A stretch of 64,000 nt of DNA, from contig NZ_CP036264.1 of the NCBI RefSeq assembly GCF_008035925.1, positions 767,774 to 831,773 on the forward strand. Direction: 5' to 3'. Made by a program: the position numbers and the translations under genes. The notes beneath the pieces were generated by a model. The model had not been told where the DNA came from and did no database searches. It was given only the letters and a program-made list of their open reading frames with translations. The DNA is from Stieleria maiorica (lineage in GTDB: Bacteria > Planctomycetota > Planctomycetia > Pirellulales > Pirellulaceae). The first letter of the stretch is position 1, and each line of letters begins with the position of its first letter. This document shows, one piece after another, positions 43,247 through 51,927 of the stretch.

Positions 43247-44557
43247 TTAGAACAAGAAGATCGTGTCGATGCCGAAGGTCGTTTGGTCGTCGCCCTCGTC
43301 CAGGCCGGCAACCACGGCGTCGTCCCAATCCCAGCGGATTTCGGGGCGAACGATGACGTTGGAGTGCGGCTTGTAGTTCAGGCCCAAGGTCAAGGCGTAG
43401 ATGTCGTCGTCTTGGCCGACGGGGCTGTAAACGCCTTCTTGGTTGTACCATTCGAATCGTCCACCTGCGGCCCAGCAATCGCTGAGGGTGTAGATCAGGT
43501 ACTGGTTGATGCCGAAGGTTTCGCGGACAGTCGTTCCGGCAGCGTTTTCCGTGTCCAGGTAATCGCTTTGGAAGATGTACTGCAGGCTATCGGTCAGGGT
43601 CACGTCGGCGACGATCGAGTGCATGTAGCCACGCTCGGGAGTTCCCAGCGGCAGATCGCCGAAACGTCCGATGGTGGTGGCGTACGTCAGGCTGACGTCG
43701 TCGCTCAGTGCGACCGACAATCCGCCCAGGAAGTTGTCGCCGTTGTCGTCAAACCCGCTGTCCCAACCGAAGGTGTATCCACCGTAGGCCGTGACGTTGT
43801 CGTTGACGTTGTAGGTCGCCAGGACACCGGTGTGGGTGAACGGCTCGCTGTTGTACATCGTGTAAGCGTGGCTGTAGAAGAAGTTGTCCGGGGCGGTCAC
43901 GACTTCCCATCCGATGATGGTGAAGAAGTGTCCCATTTTGACGGACAGGTCGCCATAGCCGGCTTCCATGTACAACTGCGGGATCGCGTGCCCGTAGTCG
44001 TTCCCGTGGTCCCAGTCGTTGTCCCAACCGCGGGGGTCGGTGCCGAACGCTTGGGTGTCTGGCCCATCGGTACCGTAGACATAGTCGATACGGCCGCCGA
44101 TGTCGAATCCGCACGAGGTGTCAATCGCCTTTTCGGCGTACAGCCACGCTTGGTGCAGTTGGTACTCGTCGGGACGGCTGTTGAACAACGGCAGGGCGTT
44201 GTTGTGGTAGCCCATTTGGACCCAACCGCCTGCGCTCCAACCGCAATGCTCGCCGAACAGCGACCATTGCTCGCCCAAGCAGCAGTCGCCCAGAAGACTG
44301 CCGAGGCCGCCTCCCAAACCGCATCCACTGTCGCAGCATCCGCTATCGCAGCCGGCGTCGCCGCAGCCGCTGTCACAGGCGTCGCCGCAGGGATCGCAGC
44401 CCGCCACCACCTCGCATCCACAGACCGGCTCGCCGCAATCGCAAGCGGCCGCGCAATGCGAAACCAAGTCAATTGTGTCATTTCCGCTCGCGGTCATGCT
44501 GCTCGTGTAGGACGCGCAGGCAATCGCAGCCAGCATGGCAATCTTGCTAAGCTTCAT
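43247..44557 (-). CDS. BBP2-type outer-membrane porin with Cys-rich N-terminal region (paralogue)
   Basis: A 436-residue paralogue of the neighbouring porin. Start ATG 44557 (MKLSKIAMLAAIACASYTSS) gives a proper signal peptide; an in-frame ATG at 44614 adds only non-signal residues. The Cys-rich segment (CDCGEPVCGCEVVAGCDPCG, then GDAGCDSGCCDSGCG) precedes the same barrel opening GGWVQMGYHNNALPLFNSRP. Long identical stretches (PDEYQLHQAWL, KAIDTSCGFDIGGRIDY, GHFFTIIGWEVVTAPDNFFY) show recent duplication or conversion. The Cys spacing differs between the two, so that region evolves faster than the barrel. It ends at a separate terminator. Confidence 0.88.
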   Translation of the reverse strand: MKLSKIAMLAAIACASYTSSMTASGNDTIDLVSHCAAACDCGEPVCGCEVVAGCDPCGDACDSGCGDAGCDSGCCDSGCGLGGGLGSLLGDCCLGEQWSLFGEHCGWSAGGWVQMGYHNNALPLFNSRPDEYQLHQAWLYAEKAIDTSCGFDIGGRIDYVYGTDGPDTQAFGTDPRGWDNDWDHGNDYGHAIPQLYMEAGYGDLSVKMGHFFTIIGWEVVTAPDNFFYSHAYTMYNSEPFTHTGVLATYNVNDNVTAYGGYTFGWDSGFDDNGDNFLGGLSVALSDDVSLTYATTIGRFGDLPLGTPERGYMHSIVADVTLTDSLQYIFQSDYLDTENAAGTTVRETFGINQYLIYTLSDCWAAGGRFEWYNQEGVYSPVGQDDDIYALTLGLNYKPHSNVIVRPEIRWDWDDAVVAGLDEGDDQTTFGIDTIFLF

Positions 44558-45067
44558 CGCTTTAAATTCTCCCGAATTCCATTCTCTGGGTTCTAAAAAA
44601 GGGCAGGGCAACAACGAATTACGCCCGCGACCAAAGCACGCGGGCCGCTGAGACCCTTATTGGTCGGGTCAAGGCATGTCCGACGGCTTGTCGTCCCCGG
44701 TTTGACCGAGTCGTTGGAGGCGACTGTGGTCAAAAAAGGGACTCCAGTGTCGGACGCTGCGATCTGACCGTCTGACGCGTCGCCTCTGTCGTCACCTGCG
44801 TTATCGGGATGGAATGTTCACGATTTGGGGTCGAAATCGGATGTTTTCATCGGCTCCCCCCAACAGCGGTCCAGCTGGTCCAACTGTGCCGCCCAGTGCT
44901 ATCAGCGAAACTTTGCCGGCTGCGGCAAGACGCCCTGATCGACCGATCATCCGGCGGTAAACTGGCGGAAAACCGATTCCGATCCGTCGGGCGGTACCGC
45001 AAACGCGACCTTTCCGGCAAACTTTGCCCTTCCCCCACCACTCGATAGTCCACCGAGAACAAGACTG
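44558..45067. other. Divergent intergenic region between porin 2 and ftsY
   Basis: About 510 bases with no supported gene on either strand. It should hold the leftward porin 2 promoter and the rightward ftsY promoter. I could not find convincing boxes, and no strong inverted repeat is seen. Confidence 0.5.
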
Positions 45068-46150
45068 ATGGTCTTCTGGCGCTCCAAGAAAAAATCCGAC
45101 GACTCCCCCGCCGCTGAGTCCGCAGCCGCTGACTCCCCTTCCGCCCAGCCGTCGGGGCCGACGCCGCAAGATTCCGCCGCCCCACGCGATCCGCAACCCG
45201 TCGCCTCGTCAGAGGCGACGTCGCCCACGGAGTCCTCGGCCGGCTTGTTCGGTCGCTTGCGAAGCGGGTTGGAAAAGACACGCCGGGCACTCAACACCGA
45301 CATCCGCGACCTGTTCAAAGACGAAGGGCGCTTGGTCGACGATGAGTTTCTGGGCGAACTGTTTGCCAAACTGATCCGCACCGACATGGGCGCCGGACCG
45401 GCCGAAGAGCTGCGGGACGACGTCGCCAAACGCTTCCGCGGCCGCAAAGTCGGCTTGGACGAGGTGCTGGAATCGATCACCGCCCAAACCCAGGCGATGC
45501 TCCGGCAGGACGCCGCACCGCTGAATCTGGCCGGCAAGCCCAGCGTGATCCTGGTCGTCGGCGTCAACGGCAGCGGCAAGACCACCTCGATCGGAAAACT
45601 TTCCCACTACCTGACCTCCCACGGCAAAAAAATCGTGCTCGGAGCCGGCGATACCTTCCGCGCCGCCGCCGTCGAGCAGCTGACGATCTGGTCCCAGCGG
45701 ATCGGCTGCGACATCGTCACGGGCAAACAAGGCGCCGACCCGGCCAGCGTGGCCTTTCAAACCGTCGACAAGGCGATCGAAACCGGCGCCGATGTCGCCA
45801 TCATCGATACCGCCGGTCGGTTGCAAACGCAGTCCAACTTGATGCAGGAACTGGATAAGATCCGCCGCGTCGTCGGCAAGAAAGTCGAGGACGCGCCGCA
45901 CGAAGTCCTGTTGGTCCTGGACGCGACGGCCGGACAGAACGCGATCAGCCAGGCCAAGGGGTTCAGCGATGCGGCCGGATGCACCGGCATCATCCTGGCC
46001 AAACTCGACGGCTCGGCCCGTGGCGGAGTGATCTTGCCGATCCGTCGCCAATTCGAACTCCCCGTCAAATTCGTCGGACTGGGCGAAAGCATCGAAGACA
46101 TCGCCGAGTTCGACGCCGACAGCTTCGCCACCGCCCTTTTTGCCGATTGA
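45068..46150 (+). CDS. ftsY: Signal recognition particle receptor FtsY
   Basis: A 360-residue SRP-family GTPase that receives ribosome-SRP complexes at the membrane. A short basic start (MVFWRSKKKS) and a Ser/Ala/Pro-rich acidic linker replace the long A domain. The N helical bundle starts near 60. The G domain has GVNGSGKTTSIGKLS (165-179), DTFRAAAVEQL, DTAGRLQTQSNLMQELDKI, the G4-like AKLDGSARGG and the C-terminal GLGESIEDIAEFDADSFA. Everything needed for function is present. It is followed after 17 bases by miaE on the same strand. Confidence 0.97.
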   Translation: MVFWRSKKKSDDSPAAESAAADSPSAQPSGPTPQDSAAPRDPQPVASSEATSPTESSAGLFGRLRSGLEKTRRALNTDIRDLFKDEGRLVDDEFLGELFAKLIRTDMGAGPAEELRDDVAKRFRGRKVGLDEVLESITAQTQAMLRQDAAPLNLAGKPSVILVVGVNGSGKTTSIGKLSHYLTSHGKKIVLGAGDTFRAAAVEQLTIWSQRIGCDIVTGKQGADPASVAFQTVDKAIETGADVAIIDTAGRLQTQSNLMQELDKIRRVVGKKVEDAPHEVLLVLDATAGQNAISQAKGFSDAAGCTGIILAKLDGSARGGVILPIRRQFELPVKFVGLGESIEDIAEFDADSFATALFAD

Positions 46151-46167
46151 CCTGTTTGCCGACTGAC

Positions 46168-46749
46168 ATGCTGCACCTCCAAAGCGAATCCACCCAACGA
46201 TGGCTCCAGCAGGTCGACGAGAACCTGCCGGAGATCCTGATCGATCACGCCCACTGCGAACGCAAGGCGGCATCGACGGCGATGAATTTGATGAACTCCT
46301 ACACCGAAAATCGACCGCTGTGTGTGGAGATGACGCGGATCATTCAGGAGGAACTCGAACACTACCACATGGTGATGGACGTGCTCGATCGCCGCGGCAT
46401 CACCTTCAAACGACTCGCCAGCGGACACTACGGCCGCCAGCTGAACGCGCTGACCCGCGAACGTGAACCCCAGCGCGGGGTGGATCGATTGCTGATCGCG
46501 TCGCTGATCGAAGCACGCAGCTGTGAACGCTTCCGTCTGCTCGCCGATCATGTTCGCCCACGCGACGCCGAGCTGGCCGATTTCTATGCCGGGTTGTTCG
46601 AATCCGAAGCCCGTCACCACACGACGTACGTCAAACTGGCCGAGCTATTCGCACCGCGCGCCGAAGTCCACCAGCGGCTCGACCAACTGTCCCTGCAGGA
46701 AACGGCAATCATCGCCAAGGGCAGCCCGCTGCCGCGGATGCACAGCTGA
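46168..46749 (+). CDS. miaE: MiaE-family tRNA hydroxylase
   Basis: A 193-residue ferritin-like diiron protein. ENLPEILIDHAHCERKAAST, EELEHYHMVMDVLDRRGI, LIEARSCERFRLLADHV and ESEARHHTTYVKLAELF carry the E...ExxH pairs of the MiaE diiron centre. The enzyme hydroxylates ms2i6A-37 of tRNA to ms2io6A-37 using O2. Start ATG 46168 gives the usual family length; the frame extends further upstream only inside ftsY. The position directly after ftsY suggests cotranscription. miaA and miaB are not in the window. Confidence 0.9.
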   Translation: MLHLQSESTQRWLQQVDENLPEILIDHAHCERKAASTAMNLMNSYTENRPLCVEMTRIIQEELEHYHMVMDVLDRRGITFKRLASGHYGRQLNALTREREPQRGVDRLLIASLIEARSCERFRLLADHVRPRDAELADFYAGLFESEARHHTTYVKLAELFAPRAEVHQRLDQLSLQETAIIAKGSPLPRMHS

Positions 46750-46999
46750 GCGGATTGTTTCACGGCCAGACGCTGTGATGGCCGACGATTGAGTCGATGT
46801 TTCACGACCGCTGTGATCGGGTGCTGCGTTTGATCCACGCTCCGATTGCACCAGTTGCGGAAGCGTTGCCGGTGGTTGCCCGGGTGATATTGTTGATTGC
46901 GACGGGATATCGAAACACAATCCGAATCGGTGGGACCGATTCGTCAAGACAACGGAATGATTCCGATGACGCAACAGACGATCACCGGAGATTTCTCAA

Positions 47000-48046
47000 A
47001 TGGATGCTTTCTTCAAACGATGCGTTGTCACCGCAGCCTTGCTGATCACGACGCACACTCTGGGCAGTGTGGATGCCCCGGCGGACGCCCCCAAAATCCA
47101 ATTCGACATGCCCGCCGTTGTCGTGGCCCAGGACACTTCGTTGCCGGGGCAGGCCACCGGATTGCCGAGACAGGGGCGCGAGGTTTCGGTCCAGCTGGTG
47201 CTTTCATCACTGATCGCCGGCCGAGTCGGCGTGGCGTCGCAAGACGCACCGCCGATCGACCATCTGTTGGTCCGTTGCCGAATGCGCGACCGATTGCCGG
47301 TGATCGATTTCGCGCCGAAAACGGAACTGCAATCCGATTTCGCCGGTCCGATTTCGGTGACCAACAAAGACGAACAATCCGATTCGATCGGGCTGAACCT
47401 TGACGGCGTGGTGCCCCACGTGGGCGCCGCCCATTTCGGTGCCGACGAATCACGCAAGCGATCCGATTCGACAGAGTTCCAGCGTCAGGCGCCGGTGCAA
47501 GCGGTGATCGCCTCGGGCACGATCGATCGCGGACGCGGCGTGTACTTCAAATTCCGCTGGACCACCCAGCAAGTACTCGAGGGTGAAAAGCTGTTTCGTG
47601 TCTCGTTTGCCGTGCCCGAATCCTGGCGCGGAGGGCTGTTGGAAGTCAGCATCACGGCGCACGGGGTGGATCATTCGCTGTTCGGTTCGTCCAAGCTACG
47701 CCCCCGCGCACAGCAAGACTTTGTCGTCGCCGTGCATCAACAAGGCGATCTTCAGGCGGCCGACATCGCGTTGCGGTTGGCACACTTGGACCGAAAGCTG
47801 GCCGCGTTCGCACGACAACATCCCAAGTCAGGATCCAATCCGATTTCCCAACTGTGGCGCCGCGTCGTCCCACCGGACGCCGACGAACCGTCCGAATCGC
47901 AGTGGTACCAGGGCATCACCAGCAACCGGCTGGACCCGTACACCGATCAACAGATCCGCTCGCTGCCGATGCAGGTGCGGGTTGCGGTGCTGGGATACAG
48001 CAACGCGGCGCGCGAATTGTTGGAACTTGGGCAGGAAGGTTCCTGA
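47000..48046 (+). CDS. Secreted protein of unknown function
   Basis: A 348-residue protein with a signal peptide (MDAFFKRCVVTAALLITTHT), GGAG ten bases before ATG 47000. I recognise no domain. It has a beta-rich central region (VYFKFRWTTQQVLEGEKLFR, FAVPESWRGGLLEVSITAHG) that could be an immunoglobulin-like or sandwich fold. A helical C-terminus follows (AALRLAHLDRKLAAFARQHP-like heptads). It stands alone, 250 bases after miaE, and ends at a strong hairpin with a T-run (48101-48167). Confidence 0.7.
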   Translation: MDAFFKRCVVTAALLITTHTLGSVDAPADAPKIQFDMPAVVVAQDTSLPGQATGLPRQGREVSVQLVLSSLIAGRVGVASQDAPPIDHLLVRCRMRDRLPVIDFAPKTELQSDFAGPISVTNKDEQSDSIGLNLDGVVPHVGAAHFGADESRKRSDSTEFQRQAPVQAVIASGTIDRGRGVYFKFRWTTQQVLEGEKLFRVSFAVPESWRGGLLEVSITAHGVDHSLFGSSKLRPRAQQDFVVAVHQQGDLQAADIALRLAHLDRKLAAFARQHPKSGSNPISQLWRRVVPPDADEPSESQWYQGITSNRLDPYTDQQIRSLPMQVRVAVLGYSNAARELLELGQEGS

Positions 48047-48100
48047 GACGCGTTGCTCGCGCTCCATCGCAACGGGATTCGCGTTAGAATCAACCACCAA

Positions 48101-48167
48101 GTGGGAGAGGCATCCAGGACCGTCATCGACACTCCGCCAGACGGCCTGGATGCCTCTCCCACTTTTT
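48101..48167 (+). terminator. Intrinsic terminator-like hairpin
   Basis: A perfect 18-bp stem, gtgggagaggcatccagg (48101-48118) with its complement at 48145-48162, and a T5 run at 48163-48167. It lies 55 bases after the preceding stop and 38 bases before the next ATG. The stem is much longer than usual and shares gtggga with family C repeats, so it may be a repeat recruited as a terminator. Confidence 0.8.
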
Positions 48168-48205
48168 GTCTCTCGTTGATTTCCCCCACCACGCGACAAC
48201 CATTC

Positions 48206-49147
48206 ATGTCTGATTCGGAGCCGAACGAAGTCGACCGCGGGGTCGACGAGTCCATGCGGATGTTCGAGAAATCGAAAGTCGGCGACGCACCCGCACTTGA
48301 ACCGATCAAACCTTCCCGCATCTTGTTGGTCTTGGACGGATCAGCCCAAGACCAGGCGGGCGTGGCCGCGGCTGGCTACTTGCGCGAAACCTTCAACGTG
48401 GAAACGCTGGTTCTGGATGCCCGCCAATCACCCCAAGGCGACCTGACCGCTGCGGTGATCGAATCGGTCTCCGGTGCGCGTCCGATCCAACGCGGCGACG
48501 GCGATTCCTATGACATGATCCTGGCGGCACTTCGGACGCATGCGGTCGATCTGCTGATCGTGCCCTGCCCCTTCGGACGCGACTTTGAAAAGGTCGGCAC
48601 CGACAGCGCCGGCACCGTCATCGACGTGTTACTGACGCGCTGTCCCCGTCCGATGTTGGTCATTCGACGCGACGATCAAAGGCTGGAACAATGCGTCCAT
48701 CAGGTTTCCGTCGTCGTGGGTGCCGAATGCGACGTCGAATCCAAAGCCGCCGCGTGGGCCTTTGGTCTGTCGGCCGATGACGCCACGGTTACACTGGATT
48801 TGGTGGTCGAAAAGGAGCAATACGAGAATATTAAATCGATCGTCGAAGCGCTTTCCGACGGCGCGACGCTGGACCCCGAGTCGTTTTCCGAGGCGTTGAC
48901 CAAGACGCATCATTCGATCCACGGGGCGATGGCCAAGACGGCGACCAAGCTGGGACGCAGCTATCATTTGCGCCCGCTGGCCGGTGAGGTCGCGCCGCCG
49001 AATCCCTTGCAAAACCGCGACAAGACCCTGTTGGTCCTGCCGCTGGAAGTGGACGATCGCTTCGGCCAGGGGTTCGCCCAAGATCGCATCCGACGCAGCC
49101 CCCATCCCGTCCTGGTCGTCCCCAGCCACGTCGAGCGTGAAGAGTGA
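48206..49147 (+). CDS. Tandem universal-stress-protein-like protein
   Basis: A 313-residue cytosolic protein from ATG 48206 (the open frame begins earlier but reads through the terminator hairpin). Two UspA-like alpha/beta halves are visible. The first is SRILLVLDGSAQDQAGVAAA...LLIVPCPFGRDFEKVG...VIDVLLTRCPRPMLVIRR, the second VSVVVGAECDVESKAAAWAF...TLLVLPLEVDDRFGQG...SPHPVLVVPS. The ATP-type GxxG(S) motifs are weak in both, so nucleotide binding is uncertain. An N-terminal disordered region of about 40 residues precedes the first domain. It is probably a stress or energy-status protein. Confidence 0.75.
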   Translation: MSDSEPNEVDRGVDESMRMFEKSKVGDAPALEPIKPSRILLVLDGSAQDQAGVAAAGYLRETFNVETLVLDARQSPQGDLTAAVIESVSGARPIQRGDGDSYDMILAALRTHAVDLLIVPCPFGRDFEKVGTDSAGTVIDVLLTRCPRPMLVIRRDDQRLEQCVHQVSVVVGAECDVESKAAAWAFGLSADDATVTLDLVVEKEQYENIKSIVEALSDGATLDPESFSEALTKTHHSIHGAMAKTATKLGRSYHLRPLAGEVAPPNPLQNRDKTLLVLPLEVDDRFGQGFAQDRIRRSPHPVLVVPSHVEREE

Positions 49148-49188
49148 TTCCTTGGTGTCTAGCCTTTCGTGAGCCGCACGGCATGCCA

Positions 49189-49251
49189 ATGCCAGCCCGA
49201 CGCGTGAGCGAGGGGCACACGATGCCCCTCGCTTACGCGTCGGGCTAGCAT
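49189..49251. repeat. 27-bp palindrome related to repeat family A
   Basis: gccagcccgacgcgtgagcg (49191 onward) pairs with its complement ending 49249 (25 of 27 positions) around a five-base loop. It shares the gcgtgagcg core with the 2441 and 28601 elements. Right next to it, the cgtcgggctagca end is repeated directly at 49238-49251 and 49257-49269. It lies between convergent genes (Usp stop 49147, next stop 49336). Confidence 0.8.
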
Positions 49252-49335
49252 GATCACGTCGGGCTAGCACGATCACATTGAATTTGGCACTTCAAACAGA
49301 GAGGCGGTCCATCATCAGGGAAGGGCCGTCGTACG

Positions 49336-50118
49336 CTACCGATACACCGAGAACGACGGCACGGTGGCGATGACCGCCCCGGTGGTGGTCGGCATCGGCG
49401 TGGTCAGGGAGTTGTTGGGTTGCAGCACATTGGTCCGCATCCCGGATTGGGTGGAACTCCGCAGTGGCGGTTCGCTGGTCGATCGGCCGACGGTGTTGGA
49501 TGCGATCGCCGTGACAGGCTGGGTGGCGTAGGTTCCGTCGGTGGTCGTCGAAATCGGCTGCAGCCGTGCCGCGATTTCCGGAGCGACGTTGGAGCCCACT
49601 CTGGGTTGCGGCATCGCGCGGGCGACGAGTTCCAGCCCCTTTTGTTCGGTGGTTTCGTAGCGGACGGTCCGCTTGGGGACGTCGACGGTCCGCGTTTCGG
49701 CAACCCAGCGGGTCTGCGTGGTGGCGCGATTGACGACTTCGCTGCGTGCCTCCCAGCGGGTTTCGGGGACCTGACGATAAGCCACGGTCGGCTGGCGGAA
49801 GGGATTCCAGCGGCCTTCCACGTAGGGCATCCAGCGCATCTGGGTGACTGGCGAGTAGCTGGTGCGAACCTCTGGACGGATTTCGGTGACGGTTTCCGGG
49901 CGATGAACCACGGTCTGTTGCTTTTCGATACGGTCCTCGTACACCGGCCGCGTGGTCCGTTGAGTGACGGTACGATAAATATCGCCGGTCACCGGGTCCC
50001 GCTGCAGGTCACCGCTGGGGGCTTGCGCCCCGGCTCCGCCGGAAATGGCGATCGCGCCTGCCGCGACGAACAAGGTGGCTGCTGTCTTGCGTAACAATTC
50101 CGTTTTGCGAACGTTCAT
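49336..50118 (-). CDS. Secreted Thr/Arg/Val-rich protein of unknown function
   Basis: A 260-residue protein starting at ATG 50118 with a signal peptide (LLRKTAATLFVAAGAIAISG). The mature part is rich in T, R, V and E with repeated short units such as RPVYEDRIEKQQTV, RPETVTEIRPEVRTSYSPVT and RTVDVPKRTVRYE, hinting at an elongated, repetitive structure. A proline/threonine-rich tail ends PSFSVYR. I recognise no enzyme motif. Such secreted proteins with repeated Y-x-P/T-R elements are common in planctomycetes and may be cell-wall or surface components. It is divergent from the Trm112-like gene. Confidence 0.72.
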   Translation of the reverse strand: MNVRKTELLRKTAATLFVAAGAIAISGGAGAQAPSGDLQRDPVTGDIYRTVTQRTTRPVYEDRIEKQQTVVHRPETVTEIRPEVRTSYSPVTQMRWMPYVEGRWNPFRQPTVAYRQVPETRWEARSEVVNRATTQTRWVAETRTVDVPKRTVRYETTEQKGLELVARAMPQPRVGSNVAPEIAARLQPISTTTDGTYATQPVTAIASNTVGRSTSEPPLRSSTQSGMRTNVLQPNNSLTTPMPTTTGAVIATVPSFSVYR

Positions 50119-50289
50119 GCTCGTTAACTCCCCGCCCCAGGCATTCCATGCCCGGCGTGAATGGTTCAACCTGATGAGAAAGGGCCGGCGACCCCGGCTC
50201 AGCCATTTGACTGCCCGGGCGCCACCTTCCCAAAAATCGGTTTTGATCCCCGCCAACTCGAACAATACCCACGCCGGAACCCCAAAAAG

Positions 50290-50544
50290 ATGCTCGATGA
50301 AAAGCTGTTGTCGTTGATCCAGTGCCCGATTTCGGGGCAATCCCTGCAGATTTCGCCCGCCGCGGTGATCGCCGATTTGAACGAAAAAATTGCCCGCCGG
50401 CAGGTCCGCGACGCCTCTGACCAGCTGGTCGAAAGTGCACTGGACCAAGGCCTTACCACCGCAGACGGTGCGCGTTTGTACCCTGTCCGCGGCGGGATCC
50501 CCACGCTAATCGCCGACGCCGCGATCGAGCTGGAACAGGGCTGA
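50290..50544 (+). CDS. Trm112-like small protein (UPF0434 type)
   Basis: An 84-residue protein from ATG 50290. The opening MLDEKLLSLIQCPISGQSL and the ending DGARLYPVRGGIPTLIADAA match the Trm112/UPF0434 family of small beta-rich proteins. Homologues act as partners that stabilise methyltransferases or, in bacteria, have unknown roles. Only one Cys is kept where zinc-binding members have four, so metal binding is unlikely. The open frame extends upstream to 50161, but those residues are not conserved-looking. The next gene is convergent, so it is transcribed alone. Confidence 0.82.
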   Translation: MLDEKLLSLIQCPISGQSLQISPAAVIADLNEKIARRQVRDASDQLVESALDQGLTTADGARLYPVRGGIPTLIADAAIELEQG

Positions 50545-50570
50545 GGGAAGTAGAGGGGCATACACAATTG

Positions 50571-50697
50571 CCTCGTTCCGAGGCTCCGCCTTGGAACGCG
50601 CTGCAGGTATGGCTCCCGCCACACACACCGCGTGCGACCGGAGGCGGAGCCTCTGGGAATCTCCGTTCCCGGGCGGAGCCCGGGAACGAGGCACGCG
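50571..50697. repeat. Family D repeat cluster
   Basis: cctcgttccgaggctccgcc, then gtgcgaccggaggcggagcc, then gttcccgggcggagcccggg form a set of stem-loops related to 5737-5878. It begins 27 bases after the Trm112-like stop and ends directly at the stop of the convergent argE-like gene (50698). Confidence 0.8.
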
Positions 50698-51927
50698 TCA
50701 GCCACCCGTGCACCAGAACCGTAGCGCTTTCTCGTAGCAATCGATGCCGCGTTGCAGTTGATCGATCGCAATCCACTCGTCGACCGTGTGTGCTTGGGCG
50801 ATGCTGCCGGGGCCGATCACGACGCGCCGCGACAATTCCCCCAGGACTCCGCCGTCGGTCGCGTAGCAAACGGTTTGGGACCGCGTGCCGGCGATCGTTT
50901 GCAGCGTCGACACGAAATCGCAATCCGGATCGGTCCACATCGGGTCGCAGCCGGGGATCGGCGTCAGCGTCAATCCCAACTGCCCTGCAGTCGCTTCCGC
51001 CTCGGCGATCAATACCGTGTGATCCACCTGGGGCATCGTGCGAAGGCTGACCCACGCATCGGAGCGCTGCGGGGTGATGTTGACCACGTTGCTGTGATCA
51101 CTGACACCGAAATTCCACGACAGCACCGGTGGGTCAAAACGATCGTCTTGCAACGAAGTGTCCTCGCGCGTCCGCCGGCAGAGTTCCAACAGCTTGACCA
51201 GCATCGGGACCATCGCTTCGTTGGCGTTGACACCGTAGTTGGTCGCGCTATGCCCGGCACGGCCTTGGCTGTGAACGGTGAAGCCCTGGATCCCTTTATG
51301 GGCGTAAACGACATTCATTTCGGTCGGTTCGCCGATGATCGAGACGGGATCGGCGCGGACCAAGTCGCGGTAGCCGTCGCAGTGATCGACCAGGTGTTTG
51401 GCGCCGCTAAATCCGACCTCTTCATCAGCGGTGCAAACGATCCAGATCGGCGCCGTTTGCCGGTCGGCGTCCAGTCGCGCGACGGCGGATAGCATCGCCG
51501 CCAAGGAACCCTTCATGTCGCAAGCACCGCGGCCGTAAATACGATCCTCGGTCACCACGGCATGAAACGGCCCCGGTGCGGCAGCGTTGGCGGCGTCATT
51601 CGCATTTGCCGGAGCACCGATCCACTTTTTGGCCGGCACGACATCGGTGTGGCAAAAGTAAGCGAGCCCCAGCGGTGCATCGGACGGGGGCGTCGCTCGC
51701 GTCGGTTTTCGGACCGCCACCAAATTCGCCTTGGCCACTCCACGCTCATCGCGATATTCGCTCGGCCAAAGCGTGAATCCCATTTGGGAAAGTAGGGCCG
51801 CGCACCAGTCGGTGATTTCGACGTTGCTTTTTGCGCTGACCGAAGGGAATGAAATGAGTTTCGCCAGCGTGTCGATGGCCGACGCAAGGGTGCCATCAAG
51901 AACTGGAACTTCGATCGGGTGTGGCAT
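50698..51927 (-). CDS. argE: Acetylornithine deacetylase-like M20 metallopeptidase
   Basis: A 409-residue M20A-type di-zinc amidase. FCHTDVVPA (first metal His-x-Asp), YGRGACDMKGSLAAML (second metal Asp), TADEEVGFSGAKH (Glu-Glu) and GRAGHSATNYGVNANEA (lid-domain His) are present, with the late metal His in IAQAHTVDEW. It would hydrolyse N-acetyl-ornithine or a related N-acyl amino acid. The start follows directly after the stop of the upstream gene (51928), so the two are cotranscribed. The stop lies exactly at the edge of a family D repeat, which may have altered the original end. Confidence 0.85.
   Translation of the reverse strand: MPHPIEVPVLDGTLASAIDTLAKLISFPSVSAKSNVEITDWCAALLSQMGFTLWPSEYRDERGVAKANLVAVRKPTRATPPSDAPLGLAYFCHTDVVPAKKWIGAPANANDAANAAAPGPFHAVVTEDRIYGRGACDMKGSLAAMLSAVARLDADRQTAPIWIVCTADEEVGFSGAKHLVDHCDGYRDLVRADPVSIIGEPTEMNVVYAHKGIQGFTVHSQGRAGHSATNYGVNANEAMVPMLVKLLELCRRTREDTSLQDDRFDPPVLSWNFGVSDHSNVVNITPQRSDAWVSLRTMPQVDHTVLIAEAEATAGQLGLTLTPIPGCDPMWTDPDCDFVSTLQTIAGTRSQTVCYATDGGVLGELSRRVVIGPGSIAQAHTVDEWIAIDQLQRGIDCYEKALRFWCTGG

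Noticed and set aside
45209..46273. Minus-strand frame opposite ftsY
   Set aside because: Antisense shadow of an essential GTPase gene.
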